Source of the DNA: Psychrobium sp. MM17-31
Lineage (GTDB): Bacteria > Pseudomonadota > Gammaproteobacteria > Enterobacterales > Psychrobiaceae
Length of the DNA: 64,000 bases
Direction: 5' to 3'
NCBI RefSeq assembly: GCF_022347785.1
Contig: NZ_JAKRGA010000002.1
Coordinates: forward strand, 682,001 to 746,000
Shown: positions 27,696 to 36,308 of the stretch, one piece after another
How positions within the stretch are numbered: position 1 is the stretch's first letter
Layout of the letters: each line of letters opens with the position of its first letter
The notes under the pieces: generated by a model
Database searches by the model: none
What the model was told of the DNA's origin: nothing
Seen by the model: only the letters and a program-made list of their open reading frames with translations
Made by a program: the position numbers and the translations under genes

Positions 27696-29486
27696 TTGTC
27701 CGAGTCAACATCCACGCCCAAAACCGCTAATGCTTATCAAAGCCTCAAGCCTATTTTTAAGTTCGTTACGCCGTATAAAAGAAACGTTATTCTAGCGCTG
27801 TTTTTCTTAGTATTTACCGCCACCATTAGCCTATCGCTTGGACAAGGGGTCAAAATGGTGATTGATAGCGGCTTTATTTCAGGCTCAGTGGAACAACTCA
27901 CGCAAACGATTTTGATGCTGATTGGCATGATATTTCTACTCGCATTCGGCACCTTCTTTCGTTTCTATTTGATGTCGTGGATTGGCGAGCGCGTGAGCGC
28001 CGATATTCGTACCGACGTGTTCAATCAAATCATAAAACTGCATCCGAGCTACTTTGAAGAGAATCGCAGCGGCGAGTTAATGTCACGCCTCACCACTGAT
28101 ACCGCGCTACTTCAATCGATTATCGGCTCGTCGTTCTCAATGGCACTGCGCTCGATGTTCATGTTGCTTGGCGGCCTGATCATGCTCTTTGTTACCAACC
28201 TAAAGCTGTCACTAATAGTGATCCTTTGTGTACCGCTAGTACTGCTGCCGATGATGATTTTTGGCCGCCGCGTCCGAGATCTTGCGTCAAGTTCTCAAGA
28301 TGCTATCGCCGACATTGGCACCTACGCTGGTGAAATTATTCAAAACATCAAAGTAGTACAAAGCTACAATCACGAGCCTCGTGAGCAAGCAGCATTTGGC
28401 GGCGAAGTTGAGAAAGCTTTTGAAGTCGCGAAAAAACGTATTATGCAGCGCTCGTTCTTATTTGCAGCGGTAATTTTACTGACCTTTGCAGCAATCAGCG
28501 TGATGCTATGGGTTGGCGGCATGGACGTGCTTTCTGGCGCGATGACAGGTGGTGAGCTAGGCGCCTTTATTTTCTACGCCATCATGGTCGCCATGTCTGT
28601 GGCTACCGTGGCCGAAGTCTACGGCGAACTGCAACGCGCCGCAGGCTCTGCAACACGCTTGCTCGAATTATTGGCATTAGAAAGTGACATTCAATCACCA
28701 GCTAAGCCGCAACAACTTCCGTCAGTTAGCCAAGCGGCTATTACCTTAAAAAACATCAACTTTAGCTATCCATCACGTCTTGATATTCCAGCGCTAAATG
28801 ACATTAACCTCACCATTAACCACGGTGAAACAGTTGCCCTCGTTGGCCCATCAGGGGCTGGTAAAACAACCTTATTTGAATTACTACAACGTTTTTACGA
28901 TCCGCAAAGCGGCACAGTCATGGTTAATGATACCGCTATCGAACAACTCAACTTAGAAGACCTGCGCCACGTAATGGGCATGGTGCCACAACACCCCGTG
29001 TTATTTAGCAGCGATGTGCGCCACAACATCGGCTACGGTAATCCCAAAGCTAGCGAGCTAGAAATTGAAAACGCCGCCAAGCGCGCTCATGCACATGAAT
29101 TCATTACGGATTTACCCGATGGTTACAGCAGCTTCTTAGGCGAGCAAGGCGTGCGACTTTCCGGCGGTCAAAAACAACGTATTGCCATTGCCCGCGCAAT
29201 CTTAAAAGATCCCGACATTCTACTTCTGGACGAAGCCACCAGCGCGCTTGATGCCCAAAGTGAATATCACGTTCAAGCCGCGCTTAATGAGCTAATGGCG
29301 GATCGCACAACCATCATCATCGCCCATCGTCTCGCGACAGTCATTCATGCGGATAAAATTGTAGTAATGGACGGCGGCCGCATTGTCGATGTTGGCAACC
29401 ATCAATCGCTACTTGAAAGTTCACCGATGTATCAACGTCTATGTGAATTACAGTTTGAGCAGGCCAAAACGCCAGCAGCAGAATAG
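27696..29486 (+). CDS. MsbA-type fused ABC exporter
   Basis: This is a 596-residue half-transporter with an N-terminal six-helix exporter domain (about residues 25-320; includes HPSYFEENRSGELMSRLTTD, typical of MsbA/LmrA) and a C-terminal ATPase. Walker A is VGPSGAGKTTLFELLQRFYD, the signature LSGGQKQRIAIARA, Walker B ILLLDEATSALD and the switch TIIIAHRLATV. It probably acts as a homodimer exporting a lipid, drug or peptide; substrate unknown. The start is TTG 27696 with AGG upstream. The next small membrane gene begins at the base after its stop. Confidence 0.93.
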   Translation: MSESTSTPKTANAYQSLKPIFKFVTPYKRNVILALFFLVFTATISLSLGQGVKMVIDSGFISGSVEQLTQTILMLIGMIFLLAFGTFFRFYLMSWIGERVSADIRTDVFNQIIKLHPSYFEENRSGELMSRLTTDTALLQSIIGSSFSMALRSMFMLLGGLIMLFVTNLKLSLIVILCVPLVLLPMMIFGRRVRDLASSSQDAIADIGTYAGEIIQNIKVVQSYNHEPREQAAFGGEVEKAFEVAKKRIMQRSFLFAAVILLTFAAISVMLWVGGMDVLSGAMTGGELGAFIFYAIMVAMSVATVAEVYGELQRAAGSATRLLELLALESDIQSPAKPQQLPSVSQAAITLKNINFSYPSRLDIPALNDINLTINHGETVALVGPSGAGKTTLFELLQRFYDPQSGTVMVNDTAIEQLNLEDLRHVMGMVPQHPVLFSSDVRHNIGYGNPKASELEIENAAKRAHAHEFITDLPDGYSSFLGEQGVRLSGGQKQRIAIARAILKDPDILLLDEATSALDAQSEYHVQAALNELMADRTTIIIAHRLATVIHADKIVVMDGGRIVDVGNHQSLLESSPMYQRLCELQFEQAKTPAAE

Positions 29487-29852
29487 ATGTTAGATAGATT
29501 CAAACAAATTGCGATAGCACTGCGATGCTTTAAACCCATCGCCTTGCTGCTAATGCTCGCCTCAATAATTATGGTGGGTTATGTGCTAATTGGTAAATCA
29601 GGCGCCGATGACTATTACCTGATTCCCAGCATCTTAACCGCCTTGTGGTCATTTTCGGTATTTTGGAGTTTGCACACCTTTCCAAGTATTCCCGCTAAAC
29701 CCGATAAATCACTCGGTTTCTTTAAGCGCGTTTTCATTCGAATTAAACGCTTTGCCTATTACGTTATTACTATCATCGCCATTGGTTTATCGCTAACAAT
29801 TGTCGTGTTCACAATACGTGCTTTGCGGGTTTGGAGTGGGGATTTTTCTTAA
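29487..29852 (+). CDS. Small membrane protein coupled to ABC exporter
   Basis: This encodes a 121-residue protein with three hydrophobic helices (about 15-33, 42-58, 89-110) separated by basic loops. I do not recognise the family. The ATG follows the ABC exporter stop codon directly (TAG-ATG), so expression is coupled and a role linked to the exporter is possible. No signal peptide cleavage site is clear. Confidence 0.75.
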   Translation: MLDRFKQIAIALRCFKPIALLLMLASIIMVGYVLIGKSGADDYYLIPSILTALWSFSVFWSLHTFPSIPAKPDKSLGFFKRVFIRIKRFAYYVITIIAIGLSLTIVVFTIRALRVWSGDFS

Positions 29853-29862
29853 GCTACCCCAC

Positions 29863-30765
29863 TCATACCGATAGGCGTTGTTTCATTGAAGGAAGCAATG
29901 ACTTTTTACGTTGGATAAAGACATTGCCCACAATGACTAACAACAATCCCAGCGTTGAATAAGTCGTCCACTGATAACTCTCAAAAATCGCGGACGCGCT
30001 TAGCGCAACTATCGGCGTAAGAACGAGAATATAAGCAGCGTTGCTGGCGCCCAATCTATCAACCAAGATTAAATAAAAAGTGAAACCAAGCACCGAAGCA
30101 GGAATCGCTAAATACATTAAGCTACCGATGTATTGTGTTGTCATAGAAAACTCGAACGATAAACCACGCACGAAAATGATGATTAACAGCGCTCCGCAGC
30201 CATAAAACATGGCATAACAAGTGGCCGTATAGGGCGTAACATTGTGTTTGGTATTGCGAATACTCAGCATATTGCCAATCGAAAAACACCAAGTCCCCAC
30301 CAATGAGAAAACCAACCCCATTAAAGTGTCACTCGACCAACTTGTTTGTGCCAAGTCTCCAGCGAACAACAAGCTAATGCCAATTAGTCCTAACAATGCG
30401 CCAATCCAAAAGTTAGCGTGGGTTGTTGTGCCGTAAAACAATCGGCTGTGCAATGCGTTATAAATTGGAGCAGTCGCCATTAATACCGCGACTAATCCAC
30501 TGGGGATATACAAAGTCGCACTATAAAACGCGAGGAAGTTACAGCAAAACAAACAAACACCTTGTAGCGCAATATAATAATGGTCCACACGAGTGACGGG
30601 TTGAAGTTTTCGCCATAACTTGCCGATGATTAACATCACCAATGCCGCAATAATAAAACGATAAAAAATCGAGACTTCCATCGGCACATCACCGTGTTGC
30701 CATTTGATGGAAATCCACGATAAGCCCCACAGAAAAATCATCAATACATATAAAAACGCCGACAT
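29863..30765 (-). CDS. DMT-superfamily (EamA) permease
   Basis: This is a ten-helix inner-membrane transporter of the drug/metabolite (EamA) family, about 300 residues, with two EamA repeats. The first opens LMIFLWGLSWISIKWQHGDV and includes FLAFYSATLYIPSGLVAVLM; the second ends with the conserved PIVALSASAIFESYQWT and a short basic tail. The start is set at ATG 30765, where GGGA is well spaced; the frame extends four codons further. It is divergent from an AraC-type regulator 154 bp away, which is a likely controller. Substrate unknown. Confidence 0.9.
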   Translation of the reverse strand: MSAFLYVLMIFLWGLSWISIKWQHGDVPMEVSIFYRFIIAALVMLIIGKLWRKLQPVTRVDHYYIALQGVCLFCCNFLAFYSATLYIPSGLVAVLMATAPIYNALHSRLFYGTTTHANFWIGALLGLIGISLLFAGDLAQTSWSSDTLMGLVFSLVGTWCFSIGNMLSIRNTKHNVTPYTATCYAMFYGCGALLIIIFVRGLSFEFSMTTQYIGSLMYLAIPASVLGFTFYLILVDRLGASNAAYILVLTPIVALSASAIFESYQWTTYSTLGLLLVIVGNVFIQRKKSLLPSMKQRLSV

Positions 30766-30919
30766 AATATTTCCCATAAAATCATCTGAAGCACATTGTC
30801 GCGAAATGTCGGAGCGGGAAATATCACAATCTCATCCAAACTAGCACAATCTTGCGGTTAATTTATGAAATAGCTCAAAGTGATATGGCGTGAATATTTT
30901 TTGATGATAAGATTTTTGC

Positions 30920-31828
30920 ATGACCATGAGTAATAAAGCGATGGATACTACATCGCTAAGTCCAAAAAAATCGACGCCAACAAATTTCGATGAATCTGCC
31001 AGTAAAATCTGTTTTCGACAACGTTCGTTAACAGACTCTTTGTCATGGGCGCATTATCAAAATCAGCACGACCACCTTTATTACATCAACGAACAACAAC
31101 ATACGTTGAGTTTGTATCTCGCCGGCGGCTACGATACACATCGCACCGATGCACCATCCGCTTATGGTGGCCCAGGAAAGTTTTGCTTAATGCCTAAAGA
31201 TGCGCAGAGTGAATGGCAATTAGGCCAGTCTCAACAGTTTATGCATCTGTATTTTAGTGATGATTACCTCAAACAACTGGCGTTGAAGATGTTTGATATG
31301 GATCCGCGCCAATTGCAGCTTCCTGAGCTAAATTATACCAGCGACGCCGCCACTGAAGCGCTATTTCGCCATTGCATAGCATCGAGTGATTGGCAAAGCA
31401 ATGACAACCATTTAGCCATGGAGCAAATGACCAACACTATCTTGGTAACCATGCTAAAAAATATGGGAATTTCTAAACAAGCAATTACAGTAAAAGGCGG
31501 CTTATCACCTAAGATCGTAGCCTTGGTGTGCGACTTTATTCAAGCCAACTATCATCGACAAATTTATCTCTCAGAATTAGCCGATTTAGCCCAATTAAGT
31601 GAATATCATTTCTGCCGCATGTTTAAAGCCAGCCTCGCGCAAACGCCACAAGCGTATTTATTAGGCGTGAGAATAGAGCAAGTGAAATTACGTGTTCGTG
31701 AAAATACTGCCAATCTAACCGACATTGCATTGCAATGCGGCTTTTCGAGTCAAAGCCACATGGGACGTTACTTTAAAAAGCTAGTGGGAGTGTCGCCGAA
31801 GCAATATCGTGATTTGATAATGAAATAA
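30920..31828 (+). CDS. AraC-family transcriptional regulator
   Basis: This 302-residue regulator has an N-terminal effector region with AraC-ligand-like segments (LSLYLAGGYDTHRTDAPSAY, GKFCLMPKDAQSEW) and a C-terminal double helix-turn-helix. The first HTH is IYLSELADLAQLSEYHFCRM; the second is LTDIALQCGFSSQSHMGRYF, followed by GVSPKQYR. The divergent DMT permease is the obvious candidate target. The start could also be ATG 30926. Confidence 0.92.
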   Translation: MTMSNKAMDTTSLSPKKSTPTNFDESASKICFRQRSLTDSLSWAHYQNQHDHLYYINEQQHTLSLYLAGGYDTHRTDAPSAYGGPGKFCLMPKDAQSEWQLGQSQQFMHLYFSDDYLKQLALKMFDMDPRQLQLPELNYTSDAATEALFRHCIASSDWQSNDNHLAMEQMTNTILVTMLKNMGISKQAITVKGGLSPKIVALVCDFIQANYHRQIYLSELADLAQLSEYHFCRMFKASLAQTPQAYLLGVRIEQVKLRVRENTANLTDIALQCGFSSQSHMGRYFKKLVGVSPKQYRDLIMK

Positions 31829-31961
31829 ATAATATTGCGTTCACACTACTCCATGAACTTTAAGCAATTTGAGTTTAAGTGCTTTACTGCAGCACTTGCT
31901 TAAATCTTTTCAGTTATTTAAATTCAATTGCACGACATCATTCGTAACCCAGAGACACGCC

Positions 31962-32468
31962 ATGAGATCATTTTTACTAACTATTTTCTTATTTACATCG
32001 TTAGCTAGCAACGCCGAAGTTACCAAGCAAACCGCTAACGGTTTTGAAATCACTAATAGCGTTAAGGTCAGCGCTGATACGTCACAGAGCTACCAGCAAT
32101 TTTTAAAGGTTGGTCAATGGTGGCATGACTCTCATACCTATTCTGGCAAAGCGGCGAATATGACGTTAGATATTGAGAGCGGTTGTTTCTGTGAGCGTTG
32201 GGATAACAACATAGTACGTCATATGAATATTGTGATGGCGCAGCCGAACAAGCAACAAGTGTGGCGCGGCGGTTTAGGGCCATTACAAACTTTGGCGGCT
32301 AGCGGTGCGCTCATATGGCAGTTTAAAGCTGTCGATAACAAAACAACGGCCATTAGTTACACCTACAAAGTTCACGGTGATATTGGCGATGTGAAAATGT
32401 GGTCAAAGGCCGTTGATGGTGTCTTAACTCAGCAACTTACTCGACTGCAAGAGCGTATACAAAAATAA
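31962..32468 (+). CDS. Exported SRPBCC-fold protein
   Basis: This is a predicted secreted or periplasmic protein of 168 residues. The ATG at 31962 starts a clear signal peptide (MRSFLLTIFLFTSLASNAE); the open frame begins further upstream but without such a signal. The mature part resembles the SRPBCC/START-like helix-grip fold: VKVSADTSQSYQQFLKVGQW near the start, ALIWQFKAVDNKTTAISYTY in the middle, and a C-terminal helix (WSKAVDGVLTQQLTRLQERI). Two Cys in ESGCFCERW are unusual. Ligand unknown. It heads a short plus-strand run with the DUF1272 and cupin genes. Confidence 0.8.
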   Translation: MRSFLLTIFLFTSLASNAEVTKQTANGFEITNSVKVSADTSQSYQQFLKVGQWWHDSHTYSGKAANMTLDIESGCFCERWDNNIVRHMNIVMAQPNKQQVWRGGLGPLQTLAASGALIWQFKAVDNKTTAISYTYKVHGDIGDVKMWSKAVDGVLTQQLTRLQERIQK

Positions 32469-32489
32469 TTAACAACAGAGGAATCATCG

Positions 32490-32798
32490 ATGCTAGCACT
32501 TAAGCCCAACTGTGAATGTTGCGATAAAGACTTAGCAGCTAATGCTACCGAAGCGATGATTTGTAGTTACGAGTGCACCTTTTGTCGCGATTGTGTCGAT
32601 AACGTACTGCAAAATGTCTGTCCAAATTGCGGCGGTGGTTTTACGCCGCGCCCTATACGGCCAACACTAGCAAGACGCAATGGCGTCAATTTAGCGCATC
32701 AACCAGCATCATCAACGCGTGTTCACAGCAAATATACGCGTCAGCAAATGGCCGAGTTTAGTGAAACGGCGAAACATATTCCCCCACAGGATAGGTAA
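32490..32798 (+). CDS. DUF1272 zinc-ribbon-like protein
   Basis: This encodes 102 residues. The first 60 match DUF1272, a short Cys-rich domain: CECCDKDLAANATEAMICSY, then ECTFCRDCVDN and CPNCGGGFTPRPIRP. The paired CxxC/CC motifs suggest binding of two metal ions such as zinc. The C-terminal 40 residues are a basic, low-complexity extension. Function is unknown. It lies 21 bp after the SRPBCC gene, with GAGGA before the ATG, and 4 bp before the cupin gene, so the three are probably one operon. Confidence 0.9.
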   Translation: MLALKPNCECCDKDLAANATEAMICSYECTFCRDCVDNVLQNVCPNCGGGFTPRPIRPTLARRNGVNLAHQPASSTRVHSKYTRQQMAEFSETAKHIPPQDR

Positions 32799-32802
32799 CG
32801 AG

Positions 32803-33165
32803 ATGTCTCAAGCGATAAATTTTAAAGAGAAGTTTGGTAAGTTTTCAGAACACTGGTCACCTAAAGTCATTGCCGAGATGAATGACTATCAATTTAAACT
32901 AGCCAAAATTAAAGATGAGTTTGTGTGGCATAGCCACGATGATACCGATGAAGTCTTTGTAATCATGAAAGGTTCAATGGTGATGCGATTGCGCGATAAA
33001 GATATTGAACTAAATGAAGGGGAAATGTTTGTAGTTCCCAAAGGAGTTGAGCATCAACCTTTCGCTGAAAAAGAATGCCACATCATGATTATTGAGCCGC
33101 GCGGTGTAGTTAACACTGGCGACAGCGACTCAGAACTTACCGCGCAAAACGACGTGTGGATTTAA
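32803..33165 (+). CDS. Single-domain cupin protein
   Basis: This encodes a 120-residue cupin. Motif 1 is FVWHSHDDTDEVFVIMKGSM, providing two His and a Glu, and motif 2 is EGEMFVVPKGVEHQPFAEKE, providing the last His. All four metal ligands are therefore present, and the protein may bind a metal and a small ligand. The start is ATG 32803; an open frame upstream lacks a signal for initiation. The last 4 bp overlap the convergent TetR gene. Confidence 0.9.
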   Translation: MSQAINFKEKFGKFSEHWSPKVIAEMNDYQFKLAKIKDEFVWHSHDDTDEVFVIMKGSMVMRLRDKDIELNEGEMFVVPKGVEHQPFAEKECHIMIIEPRGVVNTGDSDSELTAQNDVWI

Positions 33166-33743
33166 CGGCACACGTCTTCAAACAATTGCTGTGCTAATTC
33201 TTCCAAGATATCTGTCGTTGGATGAGTATGGGCAAAGGTACGCAGGCCATAAATTCCCATAACTAAACTTTGAGTACGCTGCGTAGGCGTGCGGGTATTA
33301 TCGACTTCACCTGCTGCCAGTGCCTTCTCGAATACTTCAATAAAACCACGCTGCCAATCAGCCATGTTTTTAGCAATCACCGCTTCAACAGCAGGTGTTT
33401 GTTGGGTAAGTTCACTGAGTGCTTTTTGAGAGAAACACACGCGTTCTGGTCCACTTGATGTGCAATTAGTGACAGTTTGCATCAGATAGTTTTTCAATCC
33501 ACCAAGTATTGTTGGCTCGCCGTCAAAATAACCAGAAAACTCACCAGTGCGATCCTTGTTATACTGCTGAAGTGCGGCGATTAGCAGTCCTTCTTTATTT
33601 TCGAATGCGCAATAAATAGAACCGGGATGCAAGCCCGTCGCTTTTTTTAGATCTTGCATGCTGGTCTTGTTGTAGCCCTTATCAACAAAAGCGGCAATTG
33701 CAGCTCTAAGCACTTGTTCTTTATCAAATTCAGCGGTTCGCAT
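33162..33743 (-). CDS. TetR/AcrR-family repressor
   Basis: This 193-residue repressor has an N-terminal HTH (VLRAAIAAFVDKGYNKTSMQ, then ATGLHPGSIYCAFENKEGLL) typical of TetR proteins, and a C-terminal helical ligand domain. A Cys-containing helix (CTSSGPERVCFSQKAL) resembles NemR-type redox-responsive regulators, where Cys modification by electrophiles releases DNA. It is divergent from an Old Yellow Enzyme reductase gene, and three near-identical palindromes lie between them. This matches a nemR-nemA arrangement. Confidence 0.9.
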   Translation of the reverse strand: MRTAEFDKEQVLRAAIAAFVDKGYNKTSMQDLKKATGLHPGSIYCAFENKEGLLIAALQQYNKDRTGEFSGYFDGEPTILGGLKNYLMQTVTNCTSSGPERVCFSQKALSELTQQTPAVEAVIAKNMADWQRGFIEVFEKALAAGEVDNTRTPTQRTQSLVMGIYGLRTFAHTHPTTDILEELAQQLFEDVCR

Positions 33744-33785
33744 TCTAATAATCTCTAATAATTCAAGGCGCTATTGTAAGTTAAT

Positions 33786-33852
33786 TTGAACGTTTATTCA
33801 AAAAAGTACTTGAATGATCGTTCAACAACCTTTATCTTGAATGAACATTCAA
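33786..33852. promoter_or_regulatory. Three tandem operator palindromes between tetR and OYE gene
   Basis: Three 16-bp imperfect palindromes share TTGAAYG at one end and TTCAA at the other: TTGAACGTTTATTCAA (33786-33801), TTGAATGATCGTTCAA (33810-33825) and TTGAATGAACATTCAA (33837-33852). Centres are 24 and 27 bp apart. The last ends 16 bp before the OYE ATG, so repressor bound there would block transcription or initiation. The divergent TetR protein is the likely ligand. Confidence 0.82.
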
Positions 33853-33868
33853 ATAAGAGAGTTAACCA

Positions 33869-34912
33869 ATGACTGACAATTTATTTCAATCGTTCGCCTT
33901 AAACGACACTTTAGAACTGAGCAACCGTATCGCAATGGCACCTCTAACTCGCTGTATGGCTGATGATAATCTAGTGCCGACTCAAGCAATGGCCGATTAT
34001 TACGCCAAGCGCGCCCAAACAGGACTCATTATCAGTGAAGCCACCATCATTCGTCCAGACGGCCAAGGTTATCCAAATACACCAGGGTTATTTAGCGCCG
34101 AGCAAATTGCAGGTTGGAAGAAAGTAACTGATGCAGTGCACAGCAAGGGCGGTAAGATTTTTGCGCAGCTATGGCATACAGGCCGTGTCGCTCACCCACA
34201 CTTTTTTGGTGGCGGGGATGTGCTAGCACCTTCCGCAACACTTGTTGAAGGCACAGTGCCGCGCATGCGCGATTTAACTTATGTCACTCCCAAAGCAGCC
34301 TCTAAAGATGATATTGCTCAGCTTGTTGCCGATTATGCAACAGCCGCAGCAAATGCCATTGAAGCAGGCTTTGATGGCGTGGAAATTCACGGCGCTAACG
34401 GTTATTTAATCGATCAGTTTTTACATCACGATGCTAATAAACGTGATGATGAATATGGCCAAACACCAGAAAATATGGCGCGTTTTCCACTAGCAGTCGT
34501 CGATGCCATTGCCGAAGCCATTGGCTGGCATAAAACAGCACTGCGCATTTCACCGGGGGCTTATTTCAACATGGCAGGCGATGCTCGCGATGGCGATGTG
34601 TTTAAGTATTTACTTGGTGAATTAGAGCAACGTCAGCTCGCGTATCTGCACCTAGGCTTATTCGATGACAGCATGGAATTTGATTATCTCGATGGTAATG
34701 CCACTGACTTTGTACGCCGTCATTACAGCAAAACATTAATGGGCGTAGGTGGCTACACAGCAGAAACAGGCAGCCAAGCTATTGAAGATAATCGTTTCGA
34801 CTTAGTGGCAATTGGCCGCCCATTTATCGCTAATCCTGATTATATCGAAAAGGTAAGACAAGGCGATGAGTTAACGCCTTACAGCGATGAAATGCTAGCC
34901 GAACTGGTTTAG
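33869..34912 (+). CDS. nemA: Old Yellow Enzyme-type alkene reductase (NemA-like)
   Basis: This 347-residue FMN-dependent enzyme reduces activated C=C bonds, for example N-ethylmaleimide and other electrophiles, with NAD(P)H. The OYE landmarks are NRIAMAPLTRCMADDNLVPT, QLWHTGRVAHP, the substrate-binding His/Asn pair in VEIHGANGYLIDQFLHHDAN, and the late FMN-phosphate site LVAIGRPFIANPDYIEKV. The catalytic Tyr lies in NKRDDEYG. It is controlled in all likelihood by the divergent TetR repressor. Followed by a GC-rich hairpin at 34921-34950. Confidence 0.92.
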   Translation: MTDNLFQSFALNDTLELSNRIAMAPLTRCMADDNLVPTQAMADYYAKRAQTGLIISEATIIRPDGQGYPNTPGLFSAEQIAGWKKVTDAVHSKGGKIFAQLWHTGRVAHPHFFGGGDVLAPSATLVEGTVPRMRDLTYVTPKAASKDDIAQLVADYATAAANAIEAGFDGVEIHGANGYLIDQFLHHDANKRDDEYGQTPENMARFPLAVVDAIAEAIGWHKTALRISPGAYFNMAGDARDGDVFKYLLGELEQRQLAYLHLGLFDDSMEFDYLDGNATDFVRRHYSKTLMGVGGYTAETGSQAIEDNRFDLVAIGRPFIANPDYIEKVRQGDELTPYSDEMLAELV

Positions 34913-34920
34913 ATCTTCAC

Positions 34921-34950
34921 TGCGAGAGCCGTATTGATGCGGCTCTCGCA
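34921..34950 (+). terminator. Hairpin after OYE reductase gene
   Basis: TGCGAGAGCCG and CGGCTCTCGCA form an 11-bp perfect stem with an 8-base loop, 8 bp after the stop codon. The following sequence is AT-rich without a long T run. Confidence 0.75.
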
Positions 34951-35168
34951 TTAGCTATATTTATACCTATATAGCTATTCTGCTCTTCTCTCTCCACAAT
35001 ATTCTAAGCGACTCACGCTCATTACGAGTAAAGAGCTAGTAATTCTTCTCCCTTTAGGTATTATTTCTAATTAAATAAAAAATGAGCAAAGGGATTAGAA
35101 AGGATTTTCTGCGGTTTCTCTTAATCAACGTTGATTGAATGTTAACCTTTTTACAGTGAGTAGAATTT

Positions 35169-36110
35169 GTGAAGTTACTAATTGCGGATGACAGTAAAGT
35201 TTCCCGAATGATGTTGCAATCCATCACCCAAGAATGGGGATATGATGTAGTGTTAGCCGAAGATGGCGAGCAAGCTTGGCAAATCATGCAACAGGAAAAT
35301 CCACCAGCATTACTGCTTTTAGATTGGGAAATGCCAAAGCGCAATGGCGTTGAAGTCTGTGAGCAAGTCATTGCTCAAAATCCCGAACACCCTCCTTATG
35401 TTATGCTACTAACCTCTCGCACGTCCCCCAACGACATTGTTGAAGGATTGTCCCGCGGCGCCAATGATTACATCGCCAAACCCTTTGATAGCGATGAATT
35501 AAAAGTTCGCCTGCAAGTGGGCAAGCGCATGATTGAAATTCAAAACAAACTTAAAGATACCTTAGCGGAGGTCACCTTATTGGCCACCAATGACTCGCTA
35601 ACAGGGATTTTTAATCGCCGCGCCGTGTTGGAAATGATCCCGCGAGAGATCAAACGCGTTGAACGCCTTGATCAAATCTTGTGTGTTGGCATGTGCGATA
35701 TCGATCACTTCAAAAAAATCAACGACACCTATGGTCACTTAGTCGGTGACGAAGTCATCAAAGAAGTCACTAAACGCATGCAACACGCCCTGCGTGATTA
35801 CGACTTAATTGGTCGTTATGGTGGTGAAGAATTTGTCATTGTAACGCCAATTGACCAAATTGACGCCCGTGTCGTGTATCAACGGGTTTGTGACAATGTA
35901 TCCCGCACGCCGTTTCTCATTGGCGAACATGTCATTGATGTCACTATCAGTTGTGGTGTTTCTGTTTATTCAGAAGACGATAATTATGATGAGTCACTGG
36001 TGATCGGTCGCGCCGATAAGGCACTATATCAGGCCAAAGAAGCAGGCCGCAATCGAGTGGTTCAAGCAGAGTCGCAGCATGAAGCTCCCGTTGCTATCGA
36101 AAACCTATGA
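35169..36110 (+). CDS. Response regulator with GGDEF diguanylate cyclase domain
   Basis: This encodes a 313-residue cytoplasmic signalling protein. The N-terminal receiver domain (residues 1-120) has the acidic pocket (IADDSKVS), phospho-acceptor Asp in LLLLDWEMPK and Lys in YIAKPFDSDE. A short helix links it to a GGDEF domain with TNDSLTGIFNRRAVLEMIP, FKKINDTYGHLVGDEVIKEV and the active-site loop RYGGEEFVI. It is predicted to make cyclic di-GMP on phosphorylation. The start is GTG 35169. No cognate kinase is adjacent. It converges with pstS across repeat copy B. Confidence 0.94.
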   Translation: MKLLIADDSKVSRMMLQSITQEWGYDVVLAEDGEQAWQIMQQENPPALLLLDWEMPKRNGVEVCEQVIAQNPEHPPYVMLLTSRTSPNDIVEGLSRGANDYIAKPFDSDELKVRLQVGKRMIEIQNKLKDTLAEVTLLATNDSLTGIFNRRAVLEMIPREIKRVERLDQILCVGMCDIDHFKKINDTYGHLVGDEVIKEVTKRMQHALRDYDLIGRYGGEEFVIVTPIDQIDARVVYQRVCDNVSRTPFLIGEHVIDVTISCGVSVYSEDDNYDESLVIGRADKALYQAKEAGRNRVVQAESQHEAPVAIENL

Positions 36111-36112
36111 AT

Positions 36113-36262
36113 CATAATGCGTTGCCCGATTGGCTCTCTCTATAGCGCATCTGACATCTATAGTGCGTCGGCTCCTTGCCATCCATGGCACCGCCCGATA
36201 CAGTTCATCCTCGGCTCTAGCTCCTGCTTCGCTCTAACTCCTAAATCCATTTAGTCGTGAAC
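36113..36262. repeat. Mosaic intergenic repeat, copy B
   Basis: This lies between the convergent REC-GGDEF and pstS genes. The 60-bp unit at 36203-36262, framed by GTTCA and TGAAC, is nearly identical (56 of 60 by eye) to 48814-48873. The 44-bp unit at 36168-36211 beginning TCGGCTCCTTGCCATCCATGG matches 48877-48920 almost fully. It ends next to the terminator. Confidence 0.85.
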
Positions 36263-36264
36263 AT

Positions 36265-36296
36265 AAAAAAGCCGCTCAATGAGCGGCTTTCTTTTT
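36265..36296. terminator. Bidirectional terminator between REC-GGDEF gene and pstS
   Basis: AAAAAAGCCGCTCA and TGAGCGGCTTT form a strong stem with A and T tracts on both sides, placed between two convergent genes. Confidence 0.9.
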
Positions 36297-36308
36297 AGAT
36301 ATCAACTA

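Noticed and set aside
35054-35371. Minus-strand frame of 105 residues before and within the REC-GGDEF gene
   Set aside because: It overlaps a clear receiver domain on the plus strand and has no family features.
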